This document shows positions 1-8,821 of a DNA stretch of 16,230 nt, piece by piece. The position numbers were made by a program, and so were the translations under genes. Under the pieces are notes generated by a model. The model did no database searches and was not told where the DNA came from. It was given only the letters and a program-made list of their open reading frames with translations. The stretch is from Coemansia sp. RSA 922 (Eukaryota; Kickxellomycota; Kickxellomycetes; Kickxellales; Kickxellaceae): positions 1 to 16,230 of the forward strand of contig JANBQS010000513.1 in assembly GCA_027577415.1 (NCBI GenBank), given 5' to 3'. Within the stretch, counting starts at the first letter, position 1. Every line of letters starts with the position of its first letter.

Positions 1-1
1 T

Positions 2-187
2 TTATTGCCCGGGGCCACCCATCCGAGCACAATGGTCCAGCGACCAAAAGGCACGCCTGCAACAGGCTCGAAAAGGAACGGAGCGCAATCCATACTCACA
101 CGCAAAATGCCGCCAGTGAATGAGAATGAATACACGTGGGTCACTAAGAACAAAGGGAGTATGAAGAACCTATTGGGCGCCCAATAA
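2..187 (+). CDS. Possible 3' end of an upstream gene, partial
   Basis: The frame is open from the left edge of the window to a TAA at 185-187, about 61 codons. The peptide is polar and basic, ends in KNLLGAQ, and resembles no family I know. An internal ATG at 32 is possible but nothing marks it as a start, so I read this as the C-terminal part of a gene that begins outside the window. A GTATGA at about 160 could serve as a splice donor, in which case the TAA would not be the real end. It could also be a chance open frame, because 61 codons is short. No function is proposed. Confidence 0.3.
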   Translation, partial: LLPGATHPSTMVQRPKGTPATGSKRNGAQSILTRKMPPVNENEYTWVTKNKGSMKNLLGAQ

Positions 188-226
188 GGGAGCGGATATT
201 ACCCACTCCCTAATGCAGGTTTTTTT
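187..226 (+). other. Stem-loop followed by T7, just after the 187 stop
   Basis: AGGGAG (187-192) pairs perfectly with CTCCCT (206-211). Two further G-C pairs inside the loop extend the stem past a mismatch. A run of seven T follows at 220-226. The shape imitates a bacterial intrinsic terminator, but the window is eukaryotic, where this would not terminate Pol II. It may be a chance structure or a 3'-UTR hairpin of the upstream gene. Confidence 0.3.
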
Positions 227-862
227 GTGTTGTAGAGGGCCCGAAGACAAGCAACTCTCCGGCACGTTCAACCGTCCGCTAAATATACATCATAATAACA
301 TCGTCCACTATACCCAGATTGAACAATGGCAGTGAATTTGTGGATACATGCAGGAGAAAGAGGCTTAGGGCTTCAGTTGCTCTTGTGATCGACACGCTGA
401 TAGCGAAGGAGGGGGTTGGAACCAGAGGAAGGGAGTAAATAATAGAGTACGCAAGAAGAAAAAAAGAGGGAGGGAGGATCTACAGCGCAGAATACCCGCT
501 GCAGCACTTGCCACAGTGCATATTCATTAGTGTGAGCGTGCAGAAACAATAGGGCCAAATCTAGGACGCTTGGTTTCGGCTGCGGCAAGAGTCAGCTCAA
601 GAAACCCACCCCCCGCAACGCAGACACTACTGCTTTTATTTATAGCTACTCTGTTTGGACAAAAAATAAAAGTGAGCCATCACGGAACGCCTCCTTTATT
701 GGACTCTTGAATCCGTGTATGCGTAATCAAAATAATGCCACAATTTCCATATGGAGCGGAGAGTACAACAATGGAAGGCCAAAAAAAATGGAGTGAGGAG
801 GCAGTAGCAGTAGGTTACAGAGTAAAGCAAGGGATGTAACTATTTATCCTTTTATTTTCTAG

Positions 863-1093
863 TTGGTACATACCTGGAGACCCGAAAAGTCCAGCGATGA
901 TGATCGAGACGATTCAGACATGTCGAAAGAAAATGTCGGTGCTGACTGTTTCTCTCGATCATCACTCGCCACTAGCGGAGTAAGCAAGATAAACGACATT
1001 TTGCCAGTTGACAATAGCAAAGAAGTATCTAATAGAGGTATAAAATGCGAGTGGAAAGAAAATAGTCTGTCAAGAAAAGAAAAAAAGAGATGA
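863..1093 (+). CDS. Candidate exon with acidic/serine-rich peptide
   Basis: A pyrimidine-rich tract ending in TTTATTTTCTAG (851-862) looks like a 3' splice site, with a possible branch-point sequence TGTAAC about 20 bases upstream of the AG. The frame that follows stays open to a TGA at 1091-1093. It encodes an acidic stretch (DDDRDDSD), a Ser-rich middle and a basic tail. The first in-frame ATG is at 920. A GTATAA at 1036 could be a donor that ends the exon early. The upstream partner exon is not clear; joining it to the 2-187 frame is possible but unproven. The basic tail is just translation of a GA-rich tract, so the true coding part, if any, is probably the first 58 codons. Confidence 0.2.
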   Translation: MVHTWRPEKSSDDDRDDSDMSKENVGADCFSRSSLATSGVSKINDILPVDNSKEVSNRGIKCEWKENSLSRKEKKR

Positions 1094-1720
1094 AGAGCGA
1101 AATAGGAAAGAGAGAAACGAGAGATAGAGAGGCAGTTCTAATCGGTATGAGGAGTTTTTTTTTTTCTTGTCACTAGCTCTGCGCTTGATGTATTTGACAA
1201 AACGTGCATTGCTTTTGCCTGCCCGAGATCGGATAAACGTGGCTTCCTCCTTTTTTTTTTAGTACCACTTTTTTATTGTTGCTGCTAGAGAATGTGTACC
1301 TGCGCCTCTCAGCCTTTTGGTCCGGTTTTTTTTTGTCCCTCCCTCCCCGCACTCTGCAAGCTGTCACTACTACAACCATTTTTATAAACGCACAGGCTTC
1401 TCATATGCCAAACAACGATAATAAAAAATAGGAAAATAACAACAACACATTGAGAGAGAGGGGATAGTCTTGTTTGACAGAGCGTTTTTGTCCCGAAAAA
1501 AAAAAAACAGTACTATCGAAATAGGTTTTTTATTTTTCCATGGTGTCAAGAGAGGGAGAGAGAGGTGCACTACATTCAAAAAAAAATCTGTAACTCGCAT
1601 TAAAGACAAAAAGCACAACTTTGTTCTTTTTTTAGTCCTCCCTCCGGTCCAAGACCATTGCCACCATTCACAACATTGAATCGATATTGAGCATAATCGC
1701 CAAAAAAAAAAAAAAAAAAA
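1050..1720. repeat. Homopolymer and GA-rich low-complexity zone
   Basis: A purine-only style tract runs at about 1058-1135 (GAAAG, GAGAG units). It is followed by T11 (1155-1165), T10 (1251-1260), T9 (1326-1334), A12 (1496-1507), A9 (1578-1586), T7 (1627-1633) and A19 (1702-1720), plus GAGAGA runs near 1450 and 1550. These are simple-sequence tracts, not a tandem array with a fixed unit. They explain the poly-Phe and poly-Lys open frames in this stretch. Confidence 0.75.
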
Positions 1721-2016
1721 GCTTGGTCCTATACAATAGCTAGCTTTCACTTTGTCTCTGTGATCTTTATTTGGATAATGTGATTGTCACGTCGTAGTCC
1801 GTACTACACACAAACATAGCCGAATACTCTCGCACGCTTAAAGCCGAATAAAAAAAGTAGACTTTAGGAATGTAATCTACTGTTTTTAACACCTAGCGTT
1901 GCAACCAACGCGTTTTTGAGACAGTAAAGTAAATAGAAAGCGACATGAGTCAAAATATTAGTTGCACCTTGTCATCATCAGAAACGTTGTCAATGTCAGT
2001 CATCAGCTACTACTAC

Positions 2017-2022
2017 TTTATT
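2017..2022 (-). terminator. AATAAA poly(A) signal of RPC2
   Basis: TTTATT on the plus strand reads AATAAA on the RPC2 strand, about 10 bases past the RPC2 stop codon. If used, the 3' UTR is very short. Confidence 0.5.
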
Positions 2023-2032
2023 TATAATTCTT

Positions 2033-5000
2033 TTAAATGTCTTCCATGATCAAGCGAGGCATAATATTCATAGCCTGCAGCTCCTGGAACAGCAGCTTGC
2101 AGGCATAGGGAATCTTGATTGGCACCATGCTCTTGCTCGAGCGGCACATCTGGCACCAGCCCTTGTACCCAATGTACCCACAGGTCTCGCAAACATGGAC
2201 TTCAAAGACATCAGACGAGATCATCAGACGCTCCAGCAGCAACATAGACGCGCCGTAGCCGATCAGACAGTCCTTCTCCATCTCACCGAGACGCAGACCA
2301 CCATCACGCGAGCGACCCTCAGTGGGCTGGCGCGTAAGCACAGCACGTGGACCACGGGCTCTGGCATGCATCTTGTCGGCAACCATGTGCTTGAGGCGCT
2401 GATAATACGTAGCGCCGTTGAAAATATAAGCGCCGACCGGCTCGCCAGTGATTCCCGACGTCACATAGTCCTTGCCCGTATAGCTGTACCCGTTTTCAAC
2501 GAGAATGCGGCACATGTCCTCCATCTTGCTGCCGCCAAAGCAAGTGCCGTACTGCAGCTCGCCCTTGACGGCGCCGGCCTTGCTCGCAACAAACTCCATC
2601 AACTTGCCGACAGTCATTCGAGACGGGAAACCATGGGGGTTCATGATGATATCGGGGTAAATGCCGCGATCCGTGAACGGCAAGTCCTCTTGCTGCACAA
2701 TGATACCACACACACCCTTTTGTCCATGTCGCGACGAGAATTTGTCACCCAGCTCGGGACGACGCGTCTGACGCAGCAGGAACTTGATGAGCGTCTGATC
2801 GGTCTCTGACGTCGTAATCATGACCTTGTCGACGTATCCATGGTCAGGGTACTTGAACGTCAGCGGAGTCGGGCGATATTGCACTGCGCTCGAGCCAATA
2901 GTTCCAGCGTTAATGTCGTTGCCGCCATCCGAGGGCGACTCCTTGTTCAAGTAGAGCTTGCCGTACTCCAAGCGGGTACCAGGGCCAGCCATGCCGTCTT
3001 CGTCGATTTCAGAGTACTTTTCAGGGATTTTGCCATCAGCCGTCCTGGGCGGACCCAGAACGCGGTCATAAGTGCCGTTGGCGTATTTGCGCACAATAGC
3101 CGTGAACTTGCGCATAACCTGGCAACGGCCAAACCCGCGATCGAGCGACGACTTGTTAATAACCAAAGCATCCTCAATATCGTAGCCAGAGTACGACATG
3201 ACAAACACAGAGCCGTTCTGACCAGCAGGCAGTTTGTCGTAGTTGATCAGCTCGATGGTCTTGGTCTTGACCATGGGCTGCTGTGGGTACACCATCAAGT
3301 ACAACAGCGTGTCAATGCGGCTAAGCTGGTTGTAGGCAATAGCACCGATAGCTTGCTTACCCATAGCCGATTGGTACGTGTTACGAGGCGACTGGTTGTG
3401 ATGCGGGTAGGGGATAAGGCCTGCGACGGCGCCCAGCAGCGTAAAGGGCTCGATCTCGACGTGCGTGGTAAAGATCTTGATCTCCTTGTCGTAAATGGCA
3501 ATCATACAGTCGTTTTCCTCGTTAACGTCCAAGTACTCGACCAGACCCAAGCGCAAAAAGTCATCAAACTCCAGCTTGCCGCGCATCAGCTCCTGGATGT
3601 GAATGTCCTTGATGCGACTTTGGCCATTCTCGACAATGATGAGGGGCCGGCAGATACGCCCGCCGTCAGCCGAAATGTTGACAGTGCTGCGATGGTCGTC
3701 AATGTAAATACTGACAAACGCTGGAATACGTCCGCTGCGGCGCAGCATACGGAACATCCGCACAAAGCGCATGGCCGCCCGCGTGATACCCAAAATCAGA
3801 CCATTGAGGAACACAATGTGCGTGCCTTCGGCGTGTAGCTCGCGCCCAGTAATCAGCGACACGTCTTCGACGCCCAAGGCATAGGCCACGCGGCGTATGG
3901 GCTCTTCCTCATCGTCGGTAGTGATGTGCGTCATCAGCGCCAAGTTCTTCACCAGACCACACAGCTCGCCCTCGGGCGTATCAGCAGGGCACAGCATGCC
4001 CCACTGCGAGGGCTGCAGAGCGCGGGGACCCGATACCTTGCGAGTCTTTTCAAACTGACTGCTGATTCGCGTCATCATACCCAACGCCGAAATATACGAC
4101 AGCCGCGACAAAATGTGCGTGACTCCCGCACGGTCCATCTTGAACCGCTTCAGCGACCAATTGCCCGTGCTAATCGCCCTAGTCAGCCCCTGCGTGATGA
4201 GATCGCCGTGGCACTGTAGCTGGTTGTACACATCAAAGGCGTTGGCCACGTTGGGCTTCTTCAGGACCTTGTCGACGTTGAGCTTGAGGTCCGAGTTGAA
4301 CCGCTTGAACAGATCCTCAAACAACAGAGCAATCAGCTGTCCTGCCAACTCCAAGCGCTTGTTGCCCAGGTAGTCCAGGTCGTCGGTCATGTTTTCGCGG
4401 TTGACTGCCTGCAGCACACGCCGAGCCATCATCGCCACATACACGCACTTGGCCCGGAAGTCGCCTCCGTTGACTGGCACGTGGGCAAGCACTGTATTGG
4501 ACAAAACGTCCAGCGCATCCTCATGTGGTGCGCGCCGTGCCGCACCTGGACGTCGTCCCATACCCTTGACCTTGGATCCGATATAGTCCAGAGCCGCACG
4601 CTGAGTAAACAGCTTGGACGCTGCGCCTTCCTCCAGCGTAGGCAACAGCAAATCGAGGAAGAGCGGGTCCTCTCCAGCTATCAACTCTGCGATCGCACGA
4701 TCCGACGTCAAGCCCATAGCGCGCATCGCTACGACCAGCGGCATGTCTTCTCCAATCATATTCTGCTTGAGGTACAACCGCCCGTTCTTAATAAACACGT
4801 ACGTCTTGGTTTTGCGCTCGTGCGTGTTCGACGTGACGTTGGCCGCCATGAACCCCTTGTTATCAGGCTGCACGATGATTCGGTTCTTGGACATTTGCTC
4901 CTGCACCAAGATCACCTTTTCAGTGCCTCGCACTACAAAGTATCCGCCGGGATCAAGCGGGCACTCTTTCATCTTGGCCATCTCAGCATCGGTGCGGCCC

Positions 5001-5530
5001 GCGAGCACGCACCGCGCCGACCGCAGCATAATGGGCATTCGGCCGATAACCACGCCCTTGCGGATGACTCGCGACTTGCCACGAGTGTACTCAATGTCCA
5101 CGGCAACAGGCGCTGCGTAGGTCATGTCGCGCAGCCTACACTCGTGGGGCGTAATCGACCGGTTGGCCGCATCGGGATCCAGCCGCTCGGGCATGCCAAC
5201 TCGAATCCCCGTGTATTTCAGATAGAACGCCGGGTCGACGTCTGACGTTACCATCTCGTTGGCCTTGACAATCTTCTTCAGATCAACTTCGATAAAGTAG
5301 TTGAAGGAGTCAATGTGCTGCTTGACCAGTCCCTTTACTCGCAAAAACGCTGGTACCATCTGCCACTTGTCCTCGGCAGTGGGAATCGGCTCACTCAGCT
5401 TGGCTGCGTCCATCCCTTCGAAACCGGTATGGTCAGTTCCCAGCAGCAAACTGTCTGCATTTTCGCTCGTGCCCGCCGCCAGCCGTCTGTGCTCAAGATG
5501 CTCGCGCTCGGCCAGAGGTTCAGCCTTCAT
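2033..5530 (-). CDS. RPC2: RNA polymerase III second-largest subunit (RPC2/Rpc128)
   Basis: This is the second-largest catalytic-core subunit of nuclear RNA polymerase III, which makes tRNAs, 5S rRNA and U6 snRNA. The 1165-residue length fits the family (about 1130-1150 in yeast and human). The N-terminal block around residues 55-80, with [20 protein letters not shown], is characteristic of RPC2 rather than RPB2 or RPA2. Protrusion, lobe, fork, hybrid-binding and wall regions follow in the usual order. Visible motifs are [19 protein letters not shown] (514-532), [14 protein letters not shown] (782-795) and [12 protein letters not shown] (928-939). Others are [10 protein letters not shown] (964-973) and the C-terminal zinc site C1114-x2-C1117 / C1126-x2-C1129. 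The gene has no intron over 3.5 kb. The ATG at 5530 lies in AAAATG context. Large antisense frames exist on the plus strand because of its codon use. Nothing appears broken. Confidence 0.97.
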   Translation of the reverse strand: MKAEPLAEREHLEHRRLAAGTSENADSLLLGTDHTGFEGMDAAKLSEPIPTAEDKWQMVPAFLRVKGLVKQHIDSFNYFIEVDLKKIVKANEMVTSDVDPAFYLKYTGIRVGMPERLDPDAANRSITPHECRLRDMTYAAPVAVDIEYTRGKSRVIRKGVVIGRMPIMLRSARCVLAGRTDAEMAKMKECPLDPGGYFVVRGTEKVILVQEQMSKNRIIVQPDNKGFMAANVTSNTHERKTKTYVFIKNGRLYLKQNMIGEDMPLVVAMRAMGLTSDRAIAELIAGEDPLFLDLLLPTLEEGAASKLFTQRAALDYIGSKVKGMGRRPGAARRAPHEDALDVLSNTVLAHVPVNGGDFRAKCVYVAMMARRVLQAVNRENMTDDLDYLGNKRLELAGQLIALLFEDLFKRFNSDLKLNVDKVLKKPNVANAFDVYNQLQCHGDLITQGLTRAISTGNWSLKRFKMDRAGVTHILSRLSYISALGMMTRISSQFEKTRKVSGPRALQPSQWGMLCPADTPEGELCGLVKNLALMTHITTDDEEEPIRRVAYALGVEDVSLITGRELHAEGTHIVFLNGLILGITRAAMRFVRMFRMLRRSGRIPAFVSIYIDDHRSTVNISADGGRICRPLIIVENGQSRIKDIHIQELMRGKLEFDDFLRLGLVEYLDVNEENDCMIAIYDKEIKIFTTHVEIEPFTLLGAVAGLIPYPHHNQSPRNTYQSAMGKQAIGAIAYNQLSRIDTLLYLMVYPQQPMVKTKTIELINYDKLPAGQNGSVFVMSYSGYDIEDALVINKSSLDRGFGRCQVMRKFTAIVRKYANGTYDRVLGPPRTADGKIPEKYSEIDEDGMAGPGTRLEYGKLYLNKESPSDGGNDINAGTIGSSAVQYRPTPLTFKYPDHGYVDKVMITTSETDQTLIKFLLRQTRRPELGDKFSSRHGQKGVCGIIVQQEDLPFTDRGIYPDIIMNPHGFPSRMTVGKLMEFVASKAGAVKGELQYGTCFGGSKMEDMCRILVENGYSYTGKDYVTSGITGEPVGAYIFNGATYYQRLKHMVADKMHARARGPRAVLTRQPTEGRSRDGGLRLGEMEKDCLIGYGASMLLLERLMISSDVFEVHVCETCGYIGYKGWCQMCRSSKSMVPIKIPYACKLLFQELQAMNIMPRLIMEDI

Positions 5531-5580
5531 TTTGAATCAATCAAAAATTAATTAGAGAAAAAAATAAAAGCAAATTGAGC

Positions 5581-5588
5581 AAACCCTA
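5581..5588 (+). promoter_or_regulatory. Telobox-like motif AAACCCTA upstream of RPC2
   Basis: AAACCCTA lies about 50 bases upstream of the RPC2 ATG. Telobox sequences of this type are bound by Myb-type telomere-repeat proteins (Tbf1-like in fungi). They are found in promoters of ribosome and translation genes. One 8-base match can occur by chance. Confidence 0.3.
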
Positions 5589-5656
5589 GTCAGAAAAGTT
5601 TGAAAGCGCGCATGTATCCATTTCTGTACAACAGCAGCATTTTCCTGTCGTGATCA

Positions 5657-5679
5657 GATCAGCCAGATTGAGGCTGATC
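5657..5679. repeat. Perfect 8-bp inverted repeat, 7-nt loop
   Basis: GATCAGCC (5657-5664) and GGCTGATC (5672-5679) are exact reverse complements around AGATTGA. The left arm is preceded by another overlapping GATCAG. It lies in the divergent promoter, so it could be a dimeric factor site. Confidence 0.6.
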
Positions 5680-5808
5680 AGAGAGGTGGTCCCCACTTTC
5701 ATACGTGAATGTCTTCTCAGAAACCATTTTAGGGCGAAGGCGGAAATTTCATCTTGTCTCTCGAAATAATCCGCATTCTGATATTATCTATACTCTTTGC
5801 TATCGTGA

Positions 5809-5850
5809 CCCGCCCTCTACCAAGTGCCTGACTGATTAGACAGGGGCGGG
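5809..5850. repeat. Nested inverted repeat with GC-rich arms
   Basis: CCCGCCC (5809-5815) and GGGCGGG (5844-5850) are perfect complements. Between them sits a second hairpin in which CCTG..CT pairs with AG..CAGG across one A-A mismatch (about 5827-5844). The arms are GC-box-like and much more GC-rich than the flanks. Confidence 0.55.
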
Positions 5851-6039
5851 CATTGTGGGCTAGAAGCATCCACCAAATTAATGGGCAAACTGGTAAGCAG
5901 TAGCTTCCATCCCACGCACCACCCCCACATTCGATGCTTAAATAGCAACTCTTGTCGTGTGGGGTACAAGAAGATCTAGACTGTTGTTCGATCCCCCTTC
6001 CTTGGGGCTAATGGAGAAATAGGCCCATATACGCAAGTG

Positions 6040-6077
6040 GCCCATCTCGGCCGAGAATGCTTCAGCTTTTGATGGGC
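6040..6077. repeat. 7-bp inverted repeat enclosing a 10-bp palindrome
   Basis: GCCCATC (6040-6046) pairs exactly with GATGGGC (6071-6077). CTCGGCCGAG (6046-6055), inside it, is a perfect palindrome. Another copy of the GGCCCAT core lies at 6022-6027. A CCG/CGG palindrome is typical of fungal Zn2Cys6 factor sites, but no specific factor can be named. Confidence 0.5.
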
Positions 6078-6339
6078 GTGTTCTAGAGACGGGCATATTA
6101 TTAGCATCATTTATTACATTGCACCCAGAACTTCGATATGCCTACTACTGCCGGGTATCTAGAACGAGTCATGGACCTTTTTTTAGCGGAGTGCCTTTTC
6201 TCACCACTTGCGCTAACCACCAAACTCAAAGAGCCCCTCTTGTCTCTTTCTCTTGTTTGCTGGCATTTACACACATACACACCCTAACCATTTTATACAT
6301 CTATTTGCAAACGCCTCCACTTTAATTTTTTTTTTTGCC

Positions 6340-8736
6340 ATGGAGCACGATAGTCCCGACGACCTTGCCAAGAAGCGATTGGGATCTGTGGATACCAGCT
6401 CCAGTATCAATCTGTCGTTTGACAAGTCGTTCTCGCCAGAAGCTCTAAAGTTGCTATCACTGAGCTCTGTGCGACTTGGTACATTTGTTCCCAACCGTAG
6501 CATGGGAAAACGCGCGACTATGCACCGGATCCAGACCTTTTCTTCCGATAGTCAGCTATTACCACGTATTCGAGAGATCCTTGGGTCGAGCGACAGCCAA
6601 CTAAAGGCGCCGACCAATTTTAGCGACATTCACAATGGACCCGTTGCCGTTTTGGAGGTGGAAGTGGAAGTGGAGCCAGCGGTGACCGAGACTACGACTT
6701 CGTTTGCGGACAGCCTTTCGAGCGATGGCGCTAGTATGACTACGGCCGATATGAGCTTGGCAGATGTCAGGACTGCCCATGGCTTTGTCGGACAGTCGTC
6801 GGCATCCATGAGAGCGGCAGCATTAGATCAGGAGCTCCAAGCTGCAGTCGATGTGATGCTGCAGGGGTCTGTGCCGCTGGCAGCCCCTGACAGCGCCTAT
6901 TACAATGAGGGCAAGATGCTGAGTCACACGGTTACGCCACCGCCACGTGCGATTGGCGCATCGATGCCGCCTTCCAGCAGCATTTGCAGCTCCGAGTCGC
7001 TGCGTACTGGCGCTACAGCTCCCCTGATTAGTCCTTATCACAACGTCATTCAGTCGACACGCCAACTGCGTCAGAAACTGGCTCATCGATTCGCCAGATA
7101 CCGCGGGGCACGCGCCACAGCCAGGACGACGACCGATGACTCAAGCGATGACCACACAACTGCCCAGCCTAGCCCCGGTGTTGGCAACAGCGCAACGCCG
7201 TCGCTGTCACTTTCGCCCATGTCGGATAGAGAGGCAGCGGCCAAGAGGAAGCTTGGCGAGTCTGTCGATGAAACGTGCGAGAAGCGCGCTAAAACCAGCG
7301 GTGGAGCTGATCCGCAGCAGCACTTTCTTGGACCTGCACCTCCCGCGCCGTGGATCCCCAAGTTCATGTACCCAGTCATGTACTATGTGCAGCTGCGGCC
7401 GCTGAAGACGCTAGGTATCGTGCTGACTGTGCTGGTCATCCTCTTGGTTCTCATCATTGTCATTTTGATTGTCGGCGTCTTCCCCTACCTCATGCGCTCG
7501 ACGTTGCAGGATTTCTCAATGGTCGTTACCTCGCTGCACGCCATTCCGCCGCCCGAGATTGTACAGGCGCTGTCACTCGAAGACAGATTGCTTAGTCACA
7601 CTCGTCTTATGGCCATCCACGGTGGACGAGTGGGTAAAGAGTTTGTCGTCAAGCCGGATATGTTCTCTCACTTGTCTGGCGAGCATGCTGGCCAGCCAGT
7701 GCCCATGGTCATTGCTGGATTCCCTACTCCGGTTCAACGTGTGCAAAGTCTTCGCGTGCTGCCGCCGCCGCATCAGATAGTGCCATTGACCTCGGTGGCG
7801 CCACGCTCAAGTGCTTTACAGGCCGTGCCGCCCATGCTGAGAGCATTTGTGGTCTCCTCGGATGCACCCAAACTATCAGGCACGTTGCTATCGCCTACTA
7901 GTAGCCCTCAGATCTGGCCCAGCACTGGCAGCGCATCCAACACCGTAGCCGAGGACGCCATTGTGACCATCACCTCCGAATCGGTTAGTACGGTTCACAT
8001 CCAGCGTCAATTGCCACTGCCTGCTGCTGCTAGCTCTACTGTTGTCGTCGCTGATACCGTTGCGCCTGCCCTGCCGACGCTGGGCTCTACGGGAGATACC
8101 AAGGCGCTGGATACTGGCTCCTATTCGTCCTCAATGTACATGATGCAGCTTGCCGGCAACATGACCTCTGGTGGGCCTATCGGCGTCAGCATTGAGTTTA
8201 CCGAACCACTGCGTATGTTGTGGCGTGATAGAGTGGTTGGAATTATCCACTACCCGGAGAGTATACATGTGCCAGGCCGCGGCATGACGCAGTGGAAGTG
8301 GCCGCCATTTGAGGTATCTATACCAACCAACAGCACTGGCCCATCTGCCGACGACAGAAGGCTCGTCCGCAAACAAGACAGCGCTAATAGCGAGCAGCCA
8401 GCACCGGGGTCGCTTATTCAACTAGGTGCCGACCGAATCATTGATGGCGGAGTCGGAGGCATTGCGCAGCGCCGCGCCCTAGGTGGCAGCAATAACGCAG
8501 TAGCACTGGGTCGTAGTAATGCGAATTCTGACCCGAGCGCTGCCTTGCCAAACGATCTGGCGAGCTGGTTTACTGCTATCCAGACACACAAGTCGTTTAC
8601 TATGCACTGGAAGTCGAAAGTCAAGCTGTCAGCAATGGGTATACATACCAGCAATATCAAGTTTGAAAAGTCTGTGCACGTACTTTGCAGCGAAGACAAA
8701 AGTTGCTCGATTACTGATGCAGCTTTTACGTTTTAA
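6340..8736 (+). CDS. Single-pass membrane protein with NLS-like motif and large lumenal domain
   Basis: The ATG at 6340 has a GCCATGG context; the frame is open further upstream only without an ATG. The product is 798 residues. Residues 1-357 are Ser/Thr-rich and probably disordered, with an EVEVEVE repeat near 106-112. A bipartite basic motif K302-R-K304 / K315-R-A-K318, with a 10-residue linker, has the classical NLS form. One strong hydrophobic helix spans about 358-381. It is followed by about 415 residues with N-glycosylation sequons at N607 and N664 and a CSEDKSC pair near the C-terminus. The last 60 residues read like strands of a LEA2-type beta domain (HWKSKVKLSAMGIHTSNIKF), as in vacuolar Tag1-like proteins. 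I infer type II topology with the C-terminus in the lumen. Family assignment is weak, and function is unknown. Confidence 0.8.
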   Translation: MEHDSPDDLAKKRLGSVDTSSSINLSFDKSFSPEALKLLSLSSVRLGTFVPNRSMGKRATMHRIQTFSSDSQLLPRIREILGSSDSQLKAPTNFSDIHNGPVAVLEVEVEVEPAVTETTTSFADSLSSDGASMTTADMSLADVRTAHGFVGQSSASMRAAALDQELQAAVDVMLQGSVPLAAPDSAYYNEGKMLSHTVTPPPRAIGASMPPSSSICSSESLRTGATAPLISPYHNVIQSTRQLRQKLAHRFARYRGARATARTTTDDSSDDHTTAQPSPGVGNSATPSLSLSPMSDREAAAKRKLGESVDETCEKRAKTSGGADPQQHFLGPAPPAPWIPKFMYPVMYYVQLRPLKTLGIVLTVLVILLVLIIVILIVGVFPYLMRSTLQDFSMVVTSLHAIPPPEIVQALSLEDRLLSHTRLMAIHGGRVGKEFVVKPDMFSHLSGEHAGQPVPMVIAGFPTPVQRVQSLRVLPPPHQIVPLTSVAPRSSALQAVPPMLRAFVVSSDAPKLSGTLLSPTSSPQIWPSTGSASNTVAEDAIVTITSESVSTVHIQRQLPLPAAASSTVVVADTVAPALPTLGSTGDTKALDTGSYSSSMYMMQLAGNMTSGGPIGVSIEFTEPLRMLWRDRVVGIIHYPESIHVPGRGMTQWKWPPFEVSIPTNSTGPSADDRRLVRKQDSANSEQPAPGSLIQLGADRIIDGGVGGIAQRRALGGSNNAVALGRSNANSDPSAALPNDLASWFTAIQTHKSFTMHWKSKVKLSAMGIHTSNIKFEKSVHVLCSEDKSCSITDAAFTF

Positions 8737-8821
8737 GTTTCTTTTTTTTATATAATTCATCAAGCGACATTTTTTTTCTCACAAATGTTTAATGGTCCAT
8801 GGAGATACTCGATTTAAATGC
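8737..8821. other. Short convergent 3' spacer
   Basis: Only 85 bases separate the stop codons of the membrane-protein gene and the HD-domain gene, which face each other. T-rich tracts (8742-8750, 8770-8777) are present, but there is no AATAAA for either strand. The 3' UTRs probably overlap. Confidence 0.5.

Larger units (their letters stand above)
188..2016. other. Long gene-poor spacer
   Basis: About 1.8 kb lies between the left-edge open frame and the RPC2 3' end. The only hints of genes are the candidate exon at 863-1093 and the homopolymer-rich stretch described separately. The other open frames here start at TTG or are translations of T/A runs (poly-Phe, poly-Lys) and do not look like genes. 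I found no tRNA A/B-box pair, no rRNA and no terminal repeats of an element. Confidence 0.5.
5531..6339. promoter_or_regulatory. Divergent promoter region between RPC2 and the membrane-protein gene
   Basis: This is an 809-bp spacer between two outward-facing genes. The end next to RPC2 is A/T-rich. The end next to the membrane-protein gene is a CT-rich leader (about 6232-6260), followed by a T12 run (6325-6336) that abuts the GCCATGG start context. The middle holds three inverted repeats, listed separately. I see no clear TATA box placed for either gene and no convincing tRNA or other RNA gene. A GTTCGATCC at about 5982 imitates a B box, but the flanking T-stem does not pair. Confidence 0.5.

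Noticed and set aside
373..588. 71-codon minus-strand frame
   Set aside because: It begins at a TTG with no ATG near its start, has no motif, and no promoter or splice signal supports it.
1382..1750. 122-codon minus-strand frame with poly-Phe stretches
   Set aside because: It is a translation of A/T homopolymers; no protein-like composition outside these runs.
2840..3838. 332-codon plus-strand open frame opposite RPC2, and others at 2195-2809 and 4481-5245
   Set aside because: They are antisense shadows of a strongly conserved polymerase gene. They arise from its codon use, have no recognisable motifs and are rich in His/Arg/Gln as expected of reversed codons.
5940..6010. tRNA-like B box GTTCGATCC with TAGC upstream
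   Set aside because: The bases flanking the would-be T loop do not pair, the A box is poor and no acceptor stem can be formed.
6253..6339. N-terminal extension of the membrane protein by 29 codons
   Set aside because: That frame begins at TTG inside a CT-rich leader. The ATG at 6340 has an excellent GCCATGG context.
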